NCBI GenBank assembly: GCA_050298555.1
Contig: JBNKUL010000074.1
Coordinates: 1 to 64,000 of the forward strand
Origin: JAPHSX01 sp050298555
GTDB lineage: Bacteria; Pseudomonadota; Gammaproteobacteria; Thiohalomonadales; Thiohalomonadaceae
DNA: 64,000 bases
Direction: 5' to 3'
The notes beneath the pieces were generated by a model. That model saw only the letters and a program-made list of their open reading frames with translations. It did no database searches and was not told where the DNA came from. A program made the translations under genes and the position numbers. Below, one piece after another: positions 53,178-62,525 of this stretch (the first letter of the stretch is position 1; each line of letters begins with the position of its first letter).

Positions 53178-53480
53178 CGTGCCGGAACAGCGCTCCAGGC
53201 TGCCCAGTTGATAAGACTTTCTTATCAATTCACCACATACCATCAGAAATAAGATAGCGCCTATATTTGAATGATTACCGTAACAATAACCCACAAGCCG
53301 TTCATCACCAAAAAGATTCCAGCCAGGTGAAATCCACCATTTTTTCATCCTGACGCGTTACCGCTGCCAGGCCGCATCCGGTGCATCACTATTTCGCCAA
53401 CTTCTAACATGGATAAGCACCATTTTGCTCCTACGCTGAATGAACCCGTCGAAAACGGGGCCGGAAAGGGGGAAGAGAAG
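53178..53480. other. Intergenic region with inverted repeat
   Basis: About 300 bp between divergent genes. The only clear element is the perfect 8-bp inverted repeat TTGATAAG/CTTATCAA with a 5-nt spacer at 53208-53228, 30 bp before the thioredoxin-CcdA start. It is operator-like or could form a hairpin. I see no gene or clear promoter in the rest. Confidence 0.5.
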
Positions 53481-53801
53481 ATGGAAACACTGCAACAACC
53501 CATACTGAACGGGCTGCACAATATTCACGTCATGCTCAACTACGGCCCACTCGGCATCGTGCGGGCCGCCACCGAGGCCGTTGCCCGAGACCATATCCGG
53601 GTCAATACCGGCGCCGTCAGCCTGCAACACAACACCGAGGTGGAGGTGGTGCTGAGCATTCCCGGCAGCAAACACACCGAACACCATCGCCTTCGTGCCC
53701 TGGTGAGTCACTGCGATGCGAGCGGCCACACCACCCTCACCTTCTGCTGCTGTGGCAGAGAGACGATGCTGGCACTGCGCCCCTACCTCACGCTGCACTG
53801 A
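53481..53801 (+). CDS. Small PilZ-like protein
   Basis: 106 residues from the ATG at 53481, which has GGGGGAAGAG upstream; an earlier in-frame ATG at 53409 has no ribosome site. The pattern ARDHIRVNTGAVSLQHNTEVEVVLSI (read in parts) followed by HHRLRALVSHCDASG and LTFCCCGRETMLALRPYL is like a PilZ beta-barrel and its end helix. The RxxxR c-di-GMP motif is not evident, so binding is doubtful. Two c-di-GMP enzymes are encoded elsewhere in the window. Confidence 0.5.
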   Translation: METLQQPILNGLHNIHVMLNYGPLGIVRAATEAVARDHIRVNTGAVSLQHNTEVEVVLSIPGSKHTEHHRLRALVSHCDASGHTTLTFCCCGRETMLALRPYLTLH

Positions 53802-53823
53802 ATAGGTAGCGCCCCTAAACGAA

Positions 53824-53845
53824 AAAACGCCCAGAAGGGCGTTTT
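53824..53845. terminator. Bidirectional intrinsic terminator
   Basis: AAAACGCCC and GGGCGTTTT pair around an AGAA tetraloop between the convergent PilZ-like gene and pstS. A and T runs flank both sides. Confidence 0.92.
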
Positions 53846-53869
53846 CTCTTTGGCAGTAAGGGATGATTG

Positions 53870-54841
53870 TTACTGAATCATCTTCAGCTGCTTGGCTACC
53901 ACCTTGGCGGGCAGCGGGATGTAACCATCCTTCACGACAACCTCCTGACCGACCTTGGAGAGCACCATCTTGATGAACTCGCGCTCCAGCGGGGCCAGTG
54001 CCTTGTTGGGGTGCTTGTTGACGTAGATGTAGAGGAAACGGGAGAGCGGGTAGGTACCGTTCAGCGCGTTCTCGGTGGTCGCATCGATGAACTTACCACC
54101 AGCCTTCTTGGTCAGCGGAATGGTCTTCACGCCCGAGGTTTTGTAGCCCACGCCGGAGTAACCGATACCGTTCAGAGAGCTGGAGACCGACTGAACCACG
54201 GAGGCGGAACCGGGTTGCTCGTTAACAGTGCTCTTGTAGTCACCCTTACACAAGGCGTGCTTCTTGAAGTAACCGTAGGTACCGGATACGGAGTTACGTC
54301 CGTAGATCTGGATGTTCTGATCTGCCAGGGAACCGCCAACACCGGCCTGGCCCCAGGTGGTGATATCGGACTTGCCGCCACACTTGCGGGTGGAGGAGAA
54401 GATGGCATCAACCTGCGGAATGGTCAGACCCTGAATCGGGTTGTCCTTGTGCGCGTAGACCGCCAGGGCGTCGATGGCAACAGGAATAGCCAGGGGCTGG
54501 TAACCGTGCTTCTTCTCGAAGGCCTCCAACTCCTTGTTCTTCATCTTGCGGCTCATCGGGCCGAGGTTGGAGGTGCCCTCGGTCAGCGCGGGCGGTGCAG
54601 TGGAGGAACCGGCTGCCTGAATCTGGATGTTGACGTTGGGGTAGTTGCGCTTGAACTCCTCGGCCCACAGGGTCATCAGGTTGGCGAGGGTATCGGAACC
54701 GACGCTGGAGATGTTTCCTGAAACGCCACTGGCCTTGTTGTACTCAGGTACACCGGCTTCTACCTTGGCACCGGCAACGGCCTGACCGGCCATCAGGCTC
54801 ATGCCGATCACGCCGGCAAGGATCGTCTTCACTGCTTTCAT
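53870..54841 (-). CDS. pstS: Phosphate-binding periplasmic protein PstS
   Basis: 323 residues from the ATG at 54841 (AGGAG upstream). A signal peptide ends at AVAG. SSVGSDTLANLMTLWAEEF, QAAGSSTAPPALTEGTSNLGPMSR and GSASVVQSVSSSLNGIGYSG form the phosphate-binding loops of the PBP_like_2 family, long PstS class. It delivers phosphate to PstCA. It is 4.7 kb away from pstC and follows phoR on the same strand, with its own double Pho box. Confidence 0.96.
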   Translation of the reverse strand: MKAVKTILAGVIGMSLMAGQAVAGAKVEAGVPEYNKASGVSGNISSVGSDTLANLMTLWAEEFKRNYPNVNIQIQAAGSSTAPPALTEGTSNLGPMSRKMKNKELEAFEKKHGYQPLAIPVAIDALAVYAHKDNPIQGLTIPQVDAIFSSTRKCGGKSDITTWGQAGVGGSLADQNIQIYGRNSVSGTYGYFKKHALCKGDYKSTVNEQPGSASVVQSVSSSLNGIGYSGVGYKTSGVKTIPLTKKAGGKFIDATTENALNGTYPLSRFLYIYVNKHPNKALAPLEREFIKMVLSKVGQEVVVKDGYIPLPAKVVAKQLKMIQ

Positions 54842-54895
54842 CAGAGTCTTACTCCTGGTTATGTCATCACTTTGGATGGAGCCATTGTGGCGCGG

Positions 54896-54939
54896 CAAGA
54901 TGACAGATTTATTACCGCAGAGTGAAAGTTTGATGACGG
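54896..54939 (-). promoter_or_regulatory. Extended Pho box upstream of pstS
   Basis: Four 11-bp direct-repeat units in tandem on the minus strand: CCGTCATCAAA, CTTTCACTCTG, CGGTAATAAAT and CTGTCATCTTG. The first and last are closest to the PhoB half-site CTGTCAT; a four-unit array suggests two cooperating PhoB dimers. Confidence 0.8.
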
Positions 54940-54955
54940 GGGGAGGTGATACGGC

Positions 54956-56260
54956 TCACGCCGCCTTATCGGCAACGATCGATTCAACAGGAAAGTCACA
55001 GCTAAAGGTGGAACCGCGGTTAATCGCACTGCTGATACGCAGAGTGGCATCATGACGGTTGAGCACATGTTTGACGATGGCCAGACCCAGGCCGGTACCG
55101 CCGCTCTCGCGCGAGCGCCCTACGTCGACGCGATAGAAGCGCTCGGTAAGGCGGGGGATGTGTTGCGGGGCGATACCCATGCCGGTGTCCTGCACCTCAA
55201 AGTGGGCCCCCCTGTCATCGCGGTACCAGCGTACGCTGATACTGCCCCCTTCCGGGGTATAGCGCACCGCGTTGGTAATCAGGTTGCTGAAGGCGCTGTA
55301 GAGCTCCTTCTCGGCACCATACAGCCACAGGCTCGTATCGCATTCAAAGCTCAACTGCTGCCCCTTCTCCCGCGCCAGCGGCTCCACTCCCTCATGTACC
55401 ATCGCCAGCATCGCCCCCACCGCGACCTTCTCGCGCGACAGGCGATTGCTGTCTGACTCCAGGCGCGACAGCAGCAGCAGGTCTTCGACGATCTGGCTCA
55501 TCCTTCCGGCCTGCTGCTCCATCAGGGTGAGAGAGCGCTCCATATGGGGCGGATAGTCGTCTGCCTCGTCCTGCAGGGTCTCGAGGAAGCCGTTGACCAC
55601 GGTGAGGGGGGTGCGCAGTTCGTGAGAGACATTGGCGACAAAGTCACGGCGCATCTGCTCCAGGCGCTGCTGCTGGCTCACGTCGCGGGCGATTAGCAGG
55701 CGCTGGTTCTTGCCGTAGGGCACGATGCGCAGGTTGAGGGTAGTGTTCTCATCCAGGGGTGAAGGAAGGCGAATCGCCTGTTCTGGCGCGCCCTGGGCGA
55801 GAAAACGGCGGAACTCCGGGTTACGCACCAGGTTGAGAATGCGCTGGCCCACATCGCGCCCCGGCTGCAGCCCCAACAGGGATTGGGCCGCACCGTTGAA
55901 CCACTCGATACCACCGTCGGCATCGAGGATCACGGTGGCGTCGGGCATCGCCGCAGTGGCCTCCTGGAAGCGCTTGATCAGACCGGTCAGGCGTTTCTTG
56001 CGCTTACGGTTGCGCAGTTGCGAACGGTAGATAAGATTGAAGACATCGCCCCAAATCCCCGAGGCCTCGGGCGGGTGAAAGCGGTGGCCGTCCTGCAGCC
56101 AGCTGTAGAGGCGGTAGAGGTTACGCAGGTGCCAGTAGAGGTAGGCGGCAAGCGCCAGCAGCACGAACACCCCGGGGTGGCCGAAGGGCAGCCCGGCAAG
56201 CAGTGCTACAACAAGCAGGATGCCAAGTCGTCGCAGCTCGGCTGACCAGGGATTGAACAA
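54956..56260 (-). CDS. phoR: Phosphate regulon sensor histidine kinase PhoR
   Basis: 434 residues. Two close membrane helices at the N-terminus (about 12-42), a DUF3329/HAMP-like stretch, a PAS domain (about 100-195) and the kinase core: phospho-acceptor His213 in VANVSHELRTPLT, N-box NLITNAVRYTPEGG, G1 DTGMGIAPQHI and G2 GGTGLGLAIVKH. It phosphorylates PhoB in low phosphate, restrained by PstSCAB and PhoU. It follows phoB by 23 bp. Confidence 0.97.
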   Translation of the reverse strand: MFNPWSAELRRLGILLVVALLAGLPFGHPGVFVLLALAAYLYWHLRNLYRLYSWLQDGHRFHPPEASGIWGDVFNLIYRSQLRNRKRKKRLTGLIKRFQEATAAMPDATVILDADGGIEWFNGAAQSLLGLQPGRDVGQRILNLVRNPEFRRFLAQGAPEQAIRLPSPLDENTTLNLRIVPYGKNQRLLIARDVSQQQRLEQMRRDFVANVSHELRTPLTVVNGFLETLQDEADDYPPHMERSLTLMEQQAGRMSQIVEDLLLLSRLESDSNRLSREKVAVGAMLAMVHEGVEPLAREKGQQLSFECDTSLWLYGAEKELYSAFSNLITNAVRYTPEGGSISVRWYRDDRGAHFEVQDTGMGIAPQHIPRLTERFYRVDVGRSRESGGTGLGLAIVKHVLNRHDATLRISSAINRGSTFSCDFPVESIVADKAA

Positions 56261-56283
56261 CGCTGTCTGACCTCAACTAGGCT

Positions 56284-56976
56284 CTATATCTGGTTAGAGA
56301 AGCGGTAACCTGCGCCGCGCACCGTCTGCACCATACCTTCGTATCCGTGCGGCTCCAGTGCCTTGCGCAGGCGGCGTATGTGCACATCCACCGTGCGCTC
56401 CTCAACGAAACTGCCACGGCTCCACACCATATCGAGCAGCTGGGCACGGCTATAGACCCGCTCCGGGTGCGCCATGAAGAACTGTAACAGGCGAAACTCG
56501 GTCGGCCCCACCTCCAGCCCCTTGCCGTCGGCGGTAACGCGGTGACTGATAGTATCGAGCATCAGACCACCCGCCGCCAGGGCACCATCGGCACCGGCGG
56601 GACTGGTGCGACGCAGCAGCGCCTTGATGCGCGCCACCAGCTCCCGCGGCGAAAAGGGCTTGGTCATATAATCGTCAACACCACTGTCGAGGCCGCGGAT
56701 GGTGTCATCCTCCTCACTGCGGGCAGTGAGCATGATGATCGGCAGGTCGCGGGTCACCTCGTCACGGCGCAGGCGGCGTGCGATCTCCGGGCCGCTGGCA
56801 CCCGGCAGCATCCAGTCGAGCAGAATGAGGTCCGGCAGGCCATCAGCAAGGATGCGCTCCGCCTCGGCGCCGTCACCCGCCTGCCACACAGTGTAACCGG
56901 CACGCTCCAGCGCCATACAGACCATCTCGCGGATGGCCGCCTCGTCCTCAACCAGTAATATCGTATTTGCGCTCAT
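56284..56976 (-). CDS. phoB: Phosphate response regulator PhoB
   Basis: 230 residues. A receiver domain with Asp54 (LILLDWMLPGASG) and Lys in MTKPFSPRELVAR, then an OmpR/PhoB winged helix ending RTVRGAGYRFS. It binds the 11-bp repeat boxes found before pstS, pstC and its own gene. First gene of phoB-phoR. Confidence 0.98.
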   Translation of the reverse strand: MSANTILLVEDEAAIREMVCMALERAGYTVWQAGDGAEAERILADGLPDLILLDWMLPGASGPEIARRLRRDEVTRDLPIIMLTARSEEDDTIRGLDSGVDDYMTKPFSPRELVARIKALLRRTSPAGADGALAAGGLMLDTISHRVTADGKGLEVGPTEFRLLQFFMAHPERVYSRAQLLDMVWSRGSFVEERTVDVHIRRLRKALEPHGYEGMVQTVRGAGYRFSNQI

Positions 56977-57017
56977 CGTCCGCTTCCCATTAATCAGCGG
57001 CTCCCATTAGAGACAAG

Positions 57018-57039
57018 TAATATTACAGCCGTGTGACAG
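57018..57039 (-). promoter_or_regulatory. Pho box upstream of phoB
   Basis: CTGTCACACGG and CTGTAATATTA stand as adjacent 11-bp direct repeats on the minus strand, 42-63 bp before the phoB start, consistent with autoinduction of phoBR. Confidence 0.85.
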
Positions 57040-57071
57040 CATATGGGCGCGGTGAAGGTTTTGTGACGCCC

Positions 57072-58922
57072 CTATTTCTCCAGCTGGCTCACGTCACGTA
57101 CCGCGCCGCGGGCAGCGGAGGTGGCCATCGCCGCATAGGCCTTCAGTGCATTGGAGACGACACGCTCTCGATCTACCGGCTTCCAGGCGTGGGTCCCCTT
57201 CAGCTCCATGGTGGCGTGACGCTCGGCCAGCTCGTCGTCGCTCAGGGCAACGTTGATACTGCGATTGGGGATATCGATCTCAATGGTATCGCCCTCCTCC
57301 ACCAGGCCGATGGCACCGCCCTCGGCCGCCTCGGGGGAGACGTGCCCGATGGAGAGGCCGGAGGTACCGCCGGAGAAGCGACCGTCGGTGAGCAGGGCGC
57401 AGGCCTTACCCAGCCCCTTGGACTTGAGGTAGGAGGTCGGGTAGAGCATCTCCTGCATACCGGGGCCGCCCTTGGGCCCTTCGTAGCGGATCACCACCAC
57501 GTCGCCCTCGTTGATCTTATCGCCGAGGATCGCCTCCACCGCCGCGTCCTGGCTCTCGAAGATGCGCGCAGGGCCGGAGAACTTGAGGATTGACTCGTCC
57601 ACGCCCGCGGTCTTCACTACGCAGCCATCTTTGGCGATGTTGCCGTAGAGCACGGCGAGGCCGCCGTCCTGGCTGAAGGCGTGGTCCCGGTCGCGGATAC
57701 AACCGTTCTCACGGTCATCGTCCAATGACGGGTAGCGCTTGTCCTGACTGAAGGCGACGGTGGTGGGCACGCCGCCGGGGGCGGCGCGGTAGAACTCCTT
57801 GCGCGCGGCATCATCGGTGATGCGGATATCCCATTGCGCCAGGGCCTCGGCCATGCTCTCGGCATGGACGGTCTTCACATCGTTGTCGAGCAGGCCGGCG
57901 CGGTCCAGTTCGCCGAGGATGCCGACCACACCGCCTGCACGGTGTACGTCCTCCATGTGGTACTGCTGGGTGGAGGGGGCCACCTTGCAGAGGTGGGGCA
58001 CCTTTCTACTCAAACGATCAATGTCGTCCATAGTGAAGTCGACCCCGCCCTCCTGCGCCGCCGCCAGCAGGTGGAGGATGGTGTTGGTGGAACCGCCCAT
58101 GGCGATATCGAGGCTCATCGCGTTCTCGAAGGCGGCCTTGGTGGCGATGGAGCGCGGCAGCACGCTGTCGTCATCACCCTCGTAGTAGCGTTTGGCCAGC
58201 TCGACCGCCATGGTGCCCGCCTGCTTGAACAGCTTTTCGCGGTCGGCGTGGGTCGCTACCAGCGAGCCGTTGCCGGGCAGGGAGAGGCCCAGCGCCTCGG
58301 TGAGGCAGTTCATGGAGTTGGCGGTGAACATGCCGGAGCAGGAGCCGCAGGTGGGGCAGGCGCTACGCTCGACGGTCTCGACATCTTCATCGGACTCGTT
58401 GGGATTGGCCGCCATGATCATGGCATCGACCAGGTCCAGCGCCACGCTCTCCTCGTGCACCACCGCCTTGCCCGCCTCCATCGGCCCGCCGGAGACGAAC
58501 ACCGCCGGGATATTGAGACGCATCGCCGCATTGAGCATGCCGGGGGTGATCTTGTCGCAGTTGGAGATGCAGACCAGGGCGTCGGCGCAGTGGGCGTTGA
58601 CCATGTATTCAACGCTATCGGCGATGATCTCACGGCTCGGCAGCGAGTAGAGCATACCGCCGTGGCCCATGGCGATACCGTCGTCGATGGCGATGGTATT
58701 GAACTCCTTGGCCACACCGCCGGCCTTCTCGATCTCGCGCGCCACCAGCTGCCCCATGTCCTTGAGGTGGACGTGACCCGGCACGAACTGGGTGAAGGAG
58801 TTGACCACCGCGATAATCGGCTTGGAGAAGTCCTCATCCTTCATTCCGGTGGCGCGCCACAGGGAACGGGCACCGGCCATATTGCGGCCGGCGGTGGAGG
58901 TGCGTGAACGATACTCGGGCAT
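57072..58922 (-). CDS. ilvD: Dihydroxy-acid dehydratase
   Basis: 616 residues from the ATG at 58922 (GAGAGAGAG upstream). IlvD/Edd family: CISNCDKITPGMLNAAMRLN and CPTCGSCSGMFTANSMN carry the iron-sulfur cysteines, and TDGRFSGGTSGLSIGHVSPEA and the C-terminal ISDDELAERH-like stretch are conserved. It removes water from dihydroxy-isovalerate and -methylvalerate in Ile/Val synthesis. It is monocistronic; the fourth-cluster pattern fits the [4Fe-4S] enzyme of E. coli type. Confidence 0.98.
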   Translation of the reverse strand: MPEYRSRTSTAGRNMAGARSLWRATGMKDEDFSKPIIAVVNSFTQFVPGHVHLKDMGQLVAREIEKAGGVAKEFNTIAIDDGIAMGHGGMLYSLPSREIIADSVEYMVNAHCADALVCISNCDKITPGMLNAAMRLNIPAVFVSGGPMEAGKAVVHEESVALDLVDAMIMAANPNESDEDVETVERSACPTCGSCSGMFTANSMNCLTEALGLSLPGNGSLVATHADREKLFKQAGTMAVELAKRYYEGDDDSVLPRSIATKAAFENAMSLDIAMGGSTNTILHLLAAAQEGGVDFTMDDIDRLSRKVPHLCKVAPSTQQYHMEDVHRAGGVVGILGELDRAGLLDNDVKTVHAESMAEALAQWDIRITDDAARKEFYRAAPGGVPTTVAFSQDKRYPSLDDDRENGCIRDRDHAFSQDGGLAVLYGNIAKDGCVVKTAGVDESILKFSGPARIFESQDAAVEAILGDKINEGDVVVIRYEGPKGGPGMQEMLYPTSYLKSKGLGKACALLTDGRFSGGTSGLSIGHVSPEAAEGGAIGLVEEGDTIEIDIPNRSINVALSDDELAERHATMELKGTHAWKPVDRERVVSNALKAYAAMATSAARGAVRDVSQLEK

Positions 58923-59018
58923 GGTCTCTCTCTCAGGCAATCATTAACAATAGCCGCGTAGTTTACACCGCGCCCCAAGGATGAGGAACCGGCGATGAGG
59001 AACCAGCCAATCCCGTTT

Positions 59019-61724
59019 CTAGCCGCCGCGGCGACGCACTACCCACTTCTCCAGCTCCACCAACCAGAGTACCGAGGATGCGACGACGATGACCCGCTGC
59101 CAGGCATCCAGACCCATCGCGGTGGTGGCGAACAGGGTCTGCATCGGCGGCAGATAGGTGAAGGCGGCCTGGAACAGCAGCAGGATGGCGATGGCGTAGA
59201 GGACATAGCGGTTGCCCAGCAGTCCTTCGCGGGTGAGTGAAGGGGCGGTGAGGAAGCGGGCGCTAAAGAGGTAGAAGATCTCGAACATCACCAGGGTGTT
59301 GACCGCCACGGTGCGCGCCAGCACGATCTCCGCCCCCTGCTCGCGCTCCCAGATAAAGAGGCCGAAGGTGCCCACCACCAAGATCAGCGAAACGAAGAGG
59401 ATGCGCCAGATGAGGAAGCCAGAGAGGATGGGCTCGCGGCTGTTACGCGGCGGGCGGCGCATCACCTGCTGCTCCGCCGGTTCGAAGGCGAGCGCCAGGG
59501 CGAGGGTGACGGCGGTGATCATATTGACCCACAGGATCTGCGCCGGGGTGATCGGCAGCATCCTGCCGAAGGCGATGGCGGCGATGATGGTAAAGGCCTC
59601 GCCACCGTTGGTGGGAAGGATGAAGAGGATCGCCTTCTTCAGGTTGTCGTAGACGGTACGCCCCTCCTCCACGGCCTTGGCAATGGAGGCGAAGTTGTCG
59701 TCGGTAAGCACCATCTCCGAGGCCTCCTTCGCCACCTCGGTGCCGTTGATGCCCATCGCCACCCCCACGTCGGCGCGCTTCAGGGCCGGGGCGTCGTTGA
59801 CCCCGTCGCCGGTCATCGCCACCACCTGATCCTGTGCCTGCAGGGCGGTCACCAACTGCAGCTTCTGCTCCGGCGAGACGCGGGCGAAGATGTCGCTACG
59901 CCGCACCGCCTGCTGTAGTTCGGCGTCGTCGTAGCGCGCCAGCTCGGCCCCCTCTATCGCCGACTCGCCGTTACCGATCCCCATCTGCGCGCCGATGGCG
60001 CGGGCGGTGACGACGTGATCGCCGGTGATCATCTTCACCCCGATCCCGGCGCTGCGGCAGTCGGCGATGGCGCGTATCGCCTCCTCCCGCGGCGGGTCCA
60101 TAATACCCACCACCCCCAGCAGGGTGAGACCGTCCTCCACATCGGCGAAGGTAAGTCCGTGCAGCCCGTCGGCATCGGATTTGAAGGCAATGGCGAGCAG
60201 GCGCTGCCCCCGGCCGGCGACCTCATTCAGGCACTGCTCCCAGTAGAGACGGTCGAGGGGCACGTCCTCGCCGCGCTTGCGCTGGCGGTTACACATCTGC
60301 AGCAACCGCTCCGGCGCCCCCTTGACGAAGATGAAGCCGTGCCCGGCGTGGTCGTGGTGCAGGGTGGCCATAAAGCGGTGCTTTGACTCGAAGGGGATGG
60401 TATCGGTACGCGGGTACTGGTTCTGCTGCAGAGACTGCTCCAACCCGGCCTTGATCGCCATGGTAAGCAGTGCCCCCTCGGTGGGGTCGCCGTGCAGCCG
60501 CCACTGCCCCTCGGACTCAGTGAGGGTGGCGTCGTTACAGAGCAGCGCCGCCTGCGCCACCTCTCGTAACAGCGGTAGCTGCTCGGTGGTGACCTCCTCG
60601 CCGTCAAGGGTGAAGACACCGTGAGGGTCGTAGCCGCTGCCGCTCACCTCACAGAAACCGGCGGCGGTGACCAGTGTCTGCACCGTCATTTCGTTGCGCG
60701 TCAGGGTGCCGGTCTTGTCGGAACAGATGGTGGTCACCGAGCCGAGGGTCTCCACCGCAGGAAGGCGACGGATAATGGCGTTGTTGCGTGCCATGCGCTG
60801 CACGCCAATGGCCAGGGTGATGGTCATAATGGCCGGCAACCCCTCGGGGATCCCTGCCACCGCGAGACCGACGGCCGCGAGAAACATCTCGCCGATGGCG
60901 TAGTCGCGCACCACTACGCCAAAGGCCATGGTAAGGAGGGCGATGACACCGATGGCGAGGGTCAGCCAACGGGCGAACTGCGCCATCTGCCGCAGCAGCG
61001 GGGTGGTGATGGTCTCCACCTCACCAAGCAGGCCGCTGATGCGGCCAATCTCGGTCTCGTCGCCGGTGGCCACCACCATCCCTGTGCCCTGGCCGTAGCT
61101 CACCAGGGTGCCGGAGTAGGCAAGGCTGAGGCGGTCGCCGATGGCGGCCCCCTCATCCACCGCCTCGACACCCTTCTCCACCGGCACCGACTCGCCGGTC
61201 AGCATCGCCTCCTCGATACGCAACTCCCGACTGTGAAACAGGCGCAGATCCGCCGGTACCTTATCGCCGGACTGCAGCAACACCACATCACCCGGCACCA
61301 GTTGCTCGGCGGGCAGGGTGATGAAGTGGCCGTCGCGCTTCACCATCGCCTGCTGCGAGAGCATGGAGCGAATGGCGTCGAGGGCGCGCTCCGCCTTGCC
61401 CTCCTGGATAAAGCCGATGATGGCGTTGACCACCACCACGCCGATGATAACACCACAATCGACCCAATGACCGAGCAGTGCGGTGACCAGTGCCGCACCG
61501 AGCAACACATAGATCAGGACATTGCGGAATTGCTGTAGGAAGCGCGCCAGCGGCCCCTTGCGGCTGGGCGGACGCAGACGGTTGGGGCCATAGCGCTGCA
61601 ATCGCTCCGCCGCCTCATCGCCGCAGAGGCCCTGCGCCGAGGCGGAGAGCCGCCCGAAGACCTCATCAGTGGCGAGGCCGTGCCAGGGGGTTGCCTCGTC
61701 GCTACTTTGATTCTGCTCATTCAT
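59019..61724 (-). CDS. P2-type cation-transporting ATPase
   Basis: 901 residues, nine to ten membrane helices. TGES at 176-179, PEGLP at 293-297, the phosphorylated Asp336 in CSDKTGTLT, and TGDGVNDAPALKRADVGVAMG. PEGLP and the N-terminal cation-ATPase domain place it with P2A-like calcium pumps (PacL type) rather than heavy-metal P1B pumps; manganese or sodium cannot be excluded. It is divergent from the TetR regulator with about 140 bp between. Confidence 0.9.
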   Translation of the reverse strand: MNEQNQSSDEATPWHGLATDEVFGRLSASAQGLCGDEAAERLQRYGPNRLRPPSRKGPLARFLQQFRNVLIYVLLGAALVTALLGHWVDCGVIIGVVVVNAIIGFIQEGKAERALDAIRSMLSQQAMVKRDGHFITLPAEQLVPGDVVLLQSGDKVPADLRLFHSRELRIEEAMLTGESVPVEKGVEAVDEGAAIGDRLSLAYSGTLVSYGQGTGMVVATGDETEIGRISGLLGEVETITTPLLRQMAQFARWLTLAIGVIALLTMAFGVVVRDYAIGEMFLAAVGLAVAGIPEGLPAIMTITLAIGVQRMARNNAIIRRLPAVETLGSVTTICSDKTGTLTRNEMTVQTLVTAAGFCEVSGSGYDPHGVFTLDGEEVTTEQLPLLREVAQAALLCNDATLTESEGQWRLHGDPTEGALLTMAIKAGLEQSLQQNQYPRTDTIPFESKHRFMATLHHDHAGHGFIFVKGAPERLLQMCNRQRKRGEDVPLDRLYWEQCLNEVAGRGQRLLAIAFKSDADGLHGLTFADVEDGLTLLGVVGIMDPPREEAIRAIADCRSAGIGVKMITGDHVVTARAIGAQMGIGNGESAIEGAELARYDDAELQQAVRRSDIFARVSPEQKLQLVTALQAQDQVVAMTGDGVNDAPALKRADVGVAMGINGTEVAKEASEMVLTDDNFASIAKAVEEGRTVYDNLKKAILFILPTNGGEAFTIIAAIAFGRMLPITPAQILWVNMITAVTLALALAFEPAEQQVMRRPPRNSREPILSGFLIWRILFVSLILVVGTFGLFIWEREQGAEIVLARTVAVNTLVMFEIFYLFSARFLTAPSLTREGLLGNRYVLYAIAILLLFQAAFTYLPPMQTLFATTAMGLDAWQRVIVVASSVLWLVELEKWVVRRRGG

Positions 61725-61803
61725 CTACTCACCTCACCATCTCCCATATATAGAAGCTCCCCCTCTCCCTGCCACTTAGGGCGATATTGTTACAAAGCGT
61801 TAC

Positions 61804-61832
61804 TTGACTCTTTCGAGGTTCGCCCACACAAT
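61804..61832 (+). promoter_or_regulatory. Sigma-70 promoter of the TetR gene
   Basis: TTGACT (61804-61809) and CACAAT (61827-61832) are separated by 17 bp. The expected start of transcription lies inside the operator that follows. Confidence 0.65.
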
Positions 61833-61834
61833 CC

Positions 61835-61859
61835 AACCAAACGGTTTAACCAAATGGTT
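61835..61859 (+). promoter_or_regulatory. Tandem palindromic operator for the TetR regulator
   Basis: Two near-identical 12-bp palindromes, AACCAAACGGTT and AACCAAATGGTT, are separated by one base. They cover the transcription start region 5 nt before the regulator ATG, the classical position for self-repression. Confidence 0.7.
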
Positions 61860-61863
61860 GAAA

Positions 61864-62508
61864 ATGACAAAGAGAGATAAACAGGCCGCTGACAGCACAG
61901 CCGAAACCATTCTCGATGCCGCCTCCGAGCTCTTCGCCGAGAAGGGCTACGAGGGGGCCCGGGTGGATGAGCTGGCCCGGGCCGCCGGGGTAAACAAGGC
62001 GACCCTCTACTATCAGATCGGCGATAAAGAGGCGATCTACCACGCGGTGATCACGCGGGTACTGGCCCGCACCGCCAACGAAGTGTGTGCGGCGGTAGCC
62101 GAGGCAGAGGGCTGTGAAGAGAAGATCCGTCACTACGTGCACCTGTTCGCCGCCCAGGCCGGCAACATGCGCTACGCCGCCCCTATCATGCTGCGTGAGG
62201 TCGCATCAGGCGGCCGCAACCTGCCCGAAAGCGCCATGCAGGAGATGGGACGCATGCTGGGAGCGCTGAGCGAGACCCTGGTCGAGGGCGAACAGCAGGG
62301 GCTGTTCCGCCCGGTCAACGAGTTCATGGTGCATATGATGATTGTCGGCAGCCTGATGCTCTACGCCTCCAACGAGCCGATCCGCCGCCGCAACGTCGAG
62401 CGCCACCCCGAAATACACAATGCGAACCACTTCATCTCCAACGATGAGGCCGGCGAGGCTATCGCCGACATGGTGCTGGCCGCCATCGCCAATACGAACA
62501 ACCGCTAA
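61864..62508 (+). CDS. TetR/AcrR-family regulator of the exporter operon
   Basis: 214 residues from the ATG at 61864. The N-terminal helix-turn-helix is typical: TILDAASELFAEKGYEGARV and DELARAAGVNKATLYYQIGDKEAIY. The ligand domain has FMVHMMIVGSLMLYASNEPIRRR. It lies 17 bp before the RND-type exporter and is preceded by tandem palindromes, so it probably represses itself and the exporter until a hydrophobic inducer binds. Confidence 0.93.
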   Translation: MTKRDKQAADSTAETILDAASELFAEKGYEGARVDELARAAGVNKATLYYQIGDKEAIYHAVITRVLARTANEVCAAVAEAEGCEEKIRHYVHLFAAQAGNMRYAAPIMLREVASGGRNLPESAMQEMGRMLGALSETLVEGEQQGLFRPVNEFMVHMMIVGSLMLYASNEPIRRRNVERHPEIHNANHFISNDEAGEAIADMVLAAIANTNNR

Positions 62509-62525
62509 TAAAGGAAACATCCCCC

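Noticed and set aside
53208..53228. FNR site before the thioredoxin-CcdA gene
   Set aside because: FNR needs TTGAT-N4-ATCAA; here the half-sites are separated by 11 bases.
53358..53798. Minus-strand frame opposite the PilZ-like gene
   Set aside because: The plus frame has a good ribosome site, ends at a terminator and has a plausible fold; the minus frame has neither.
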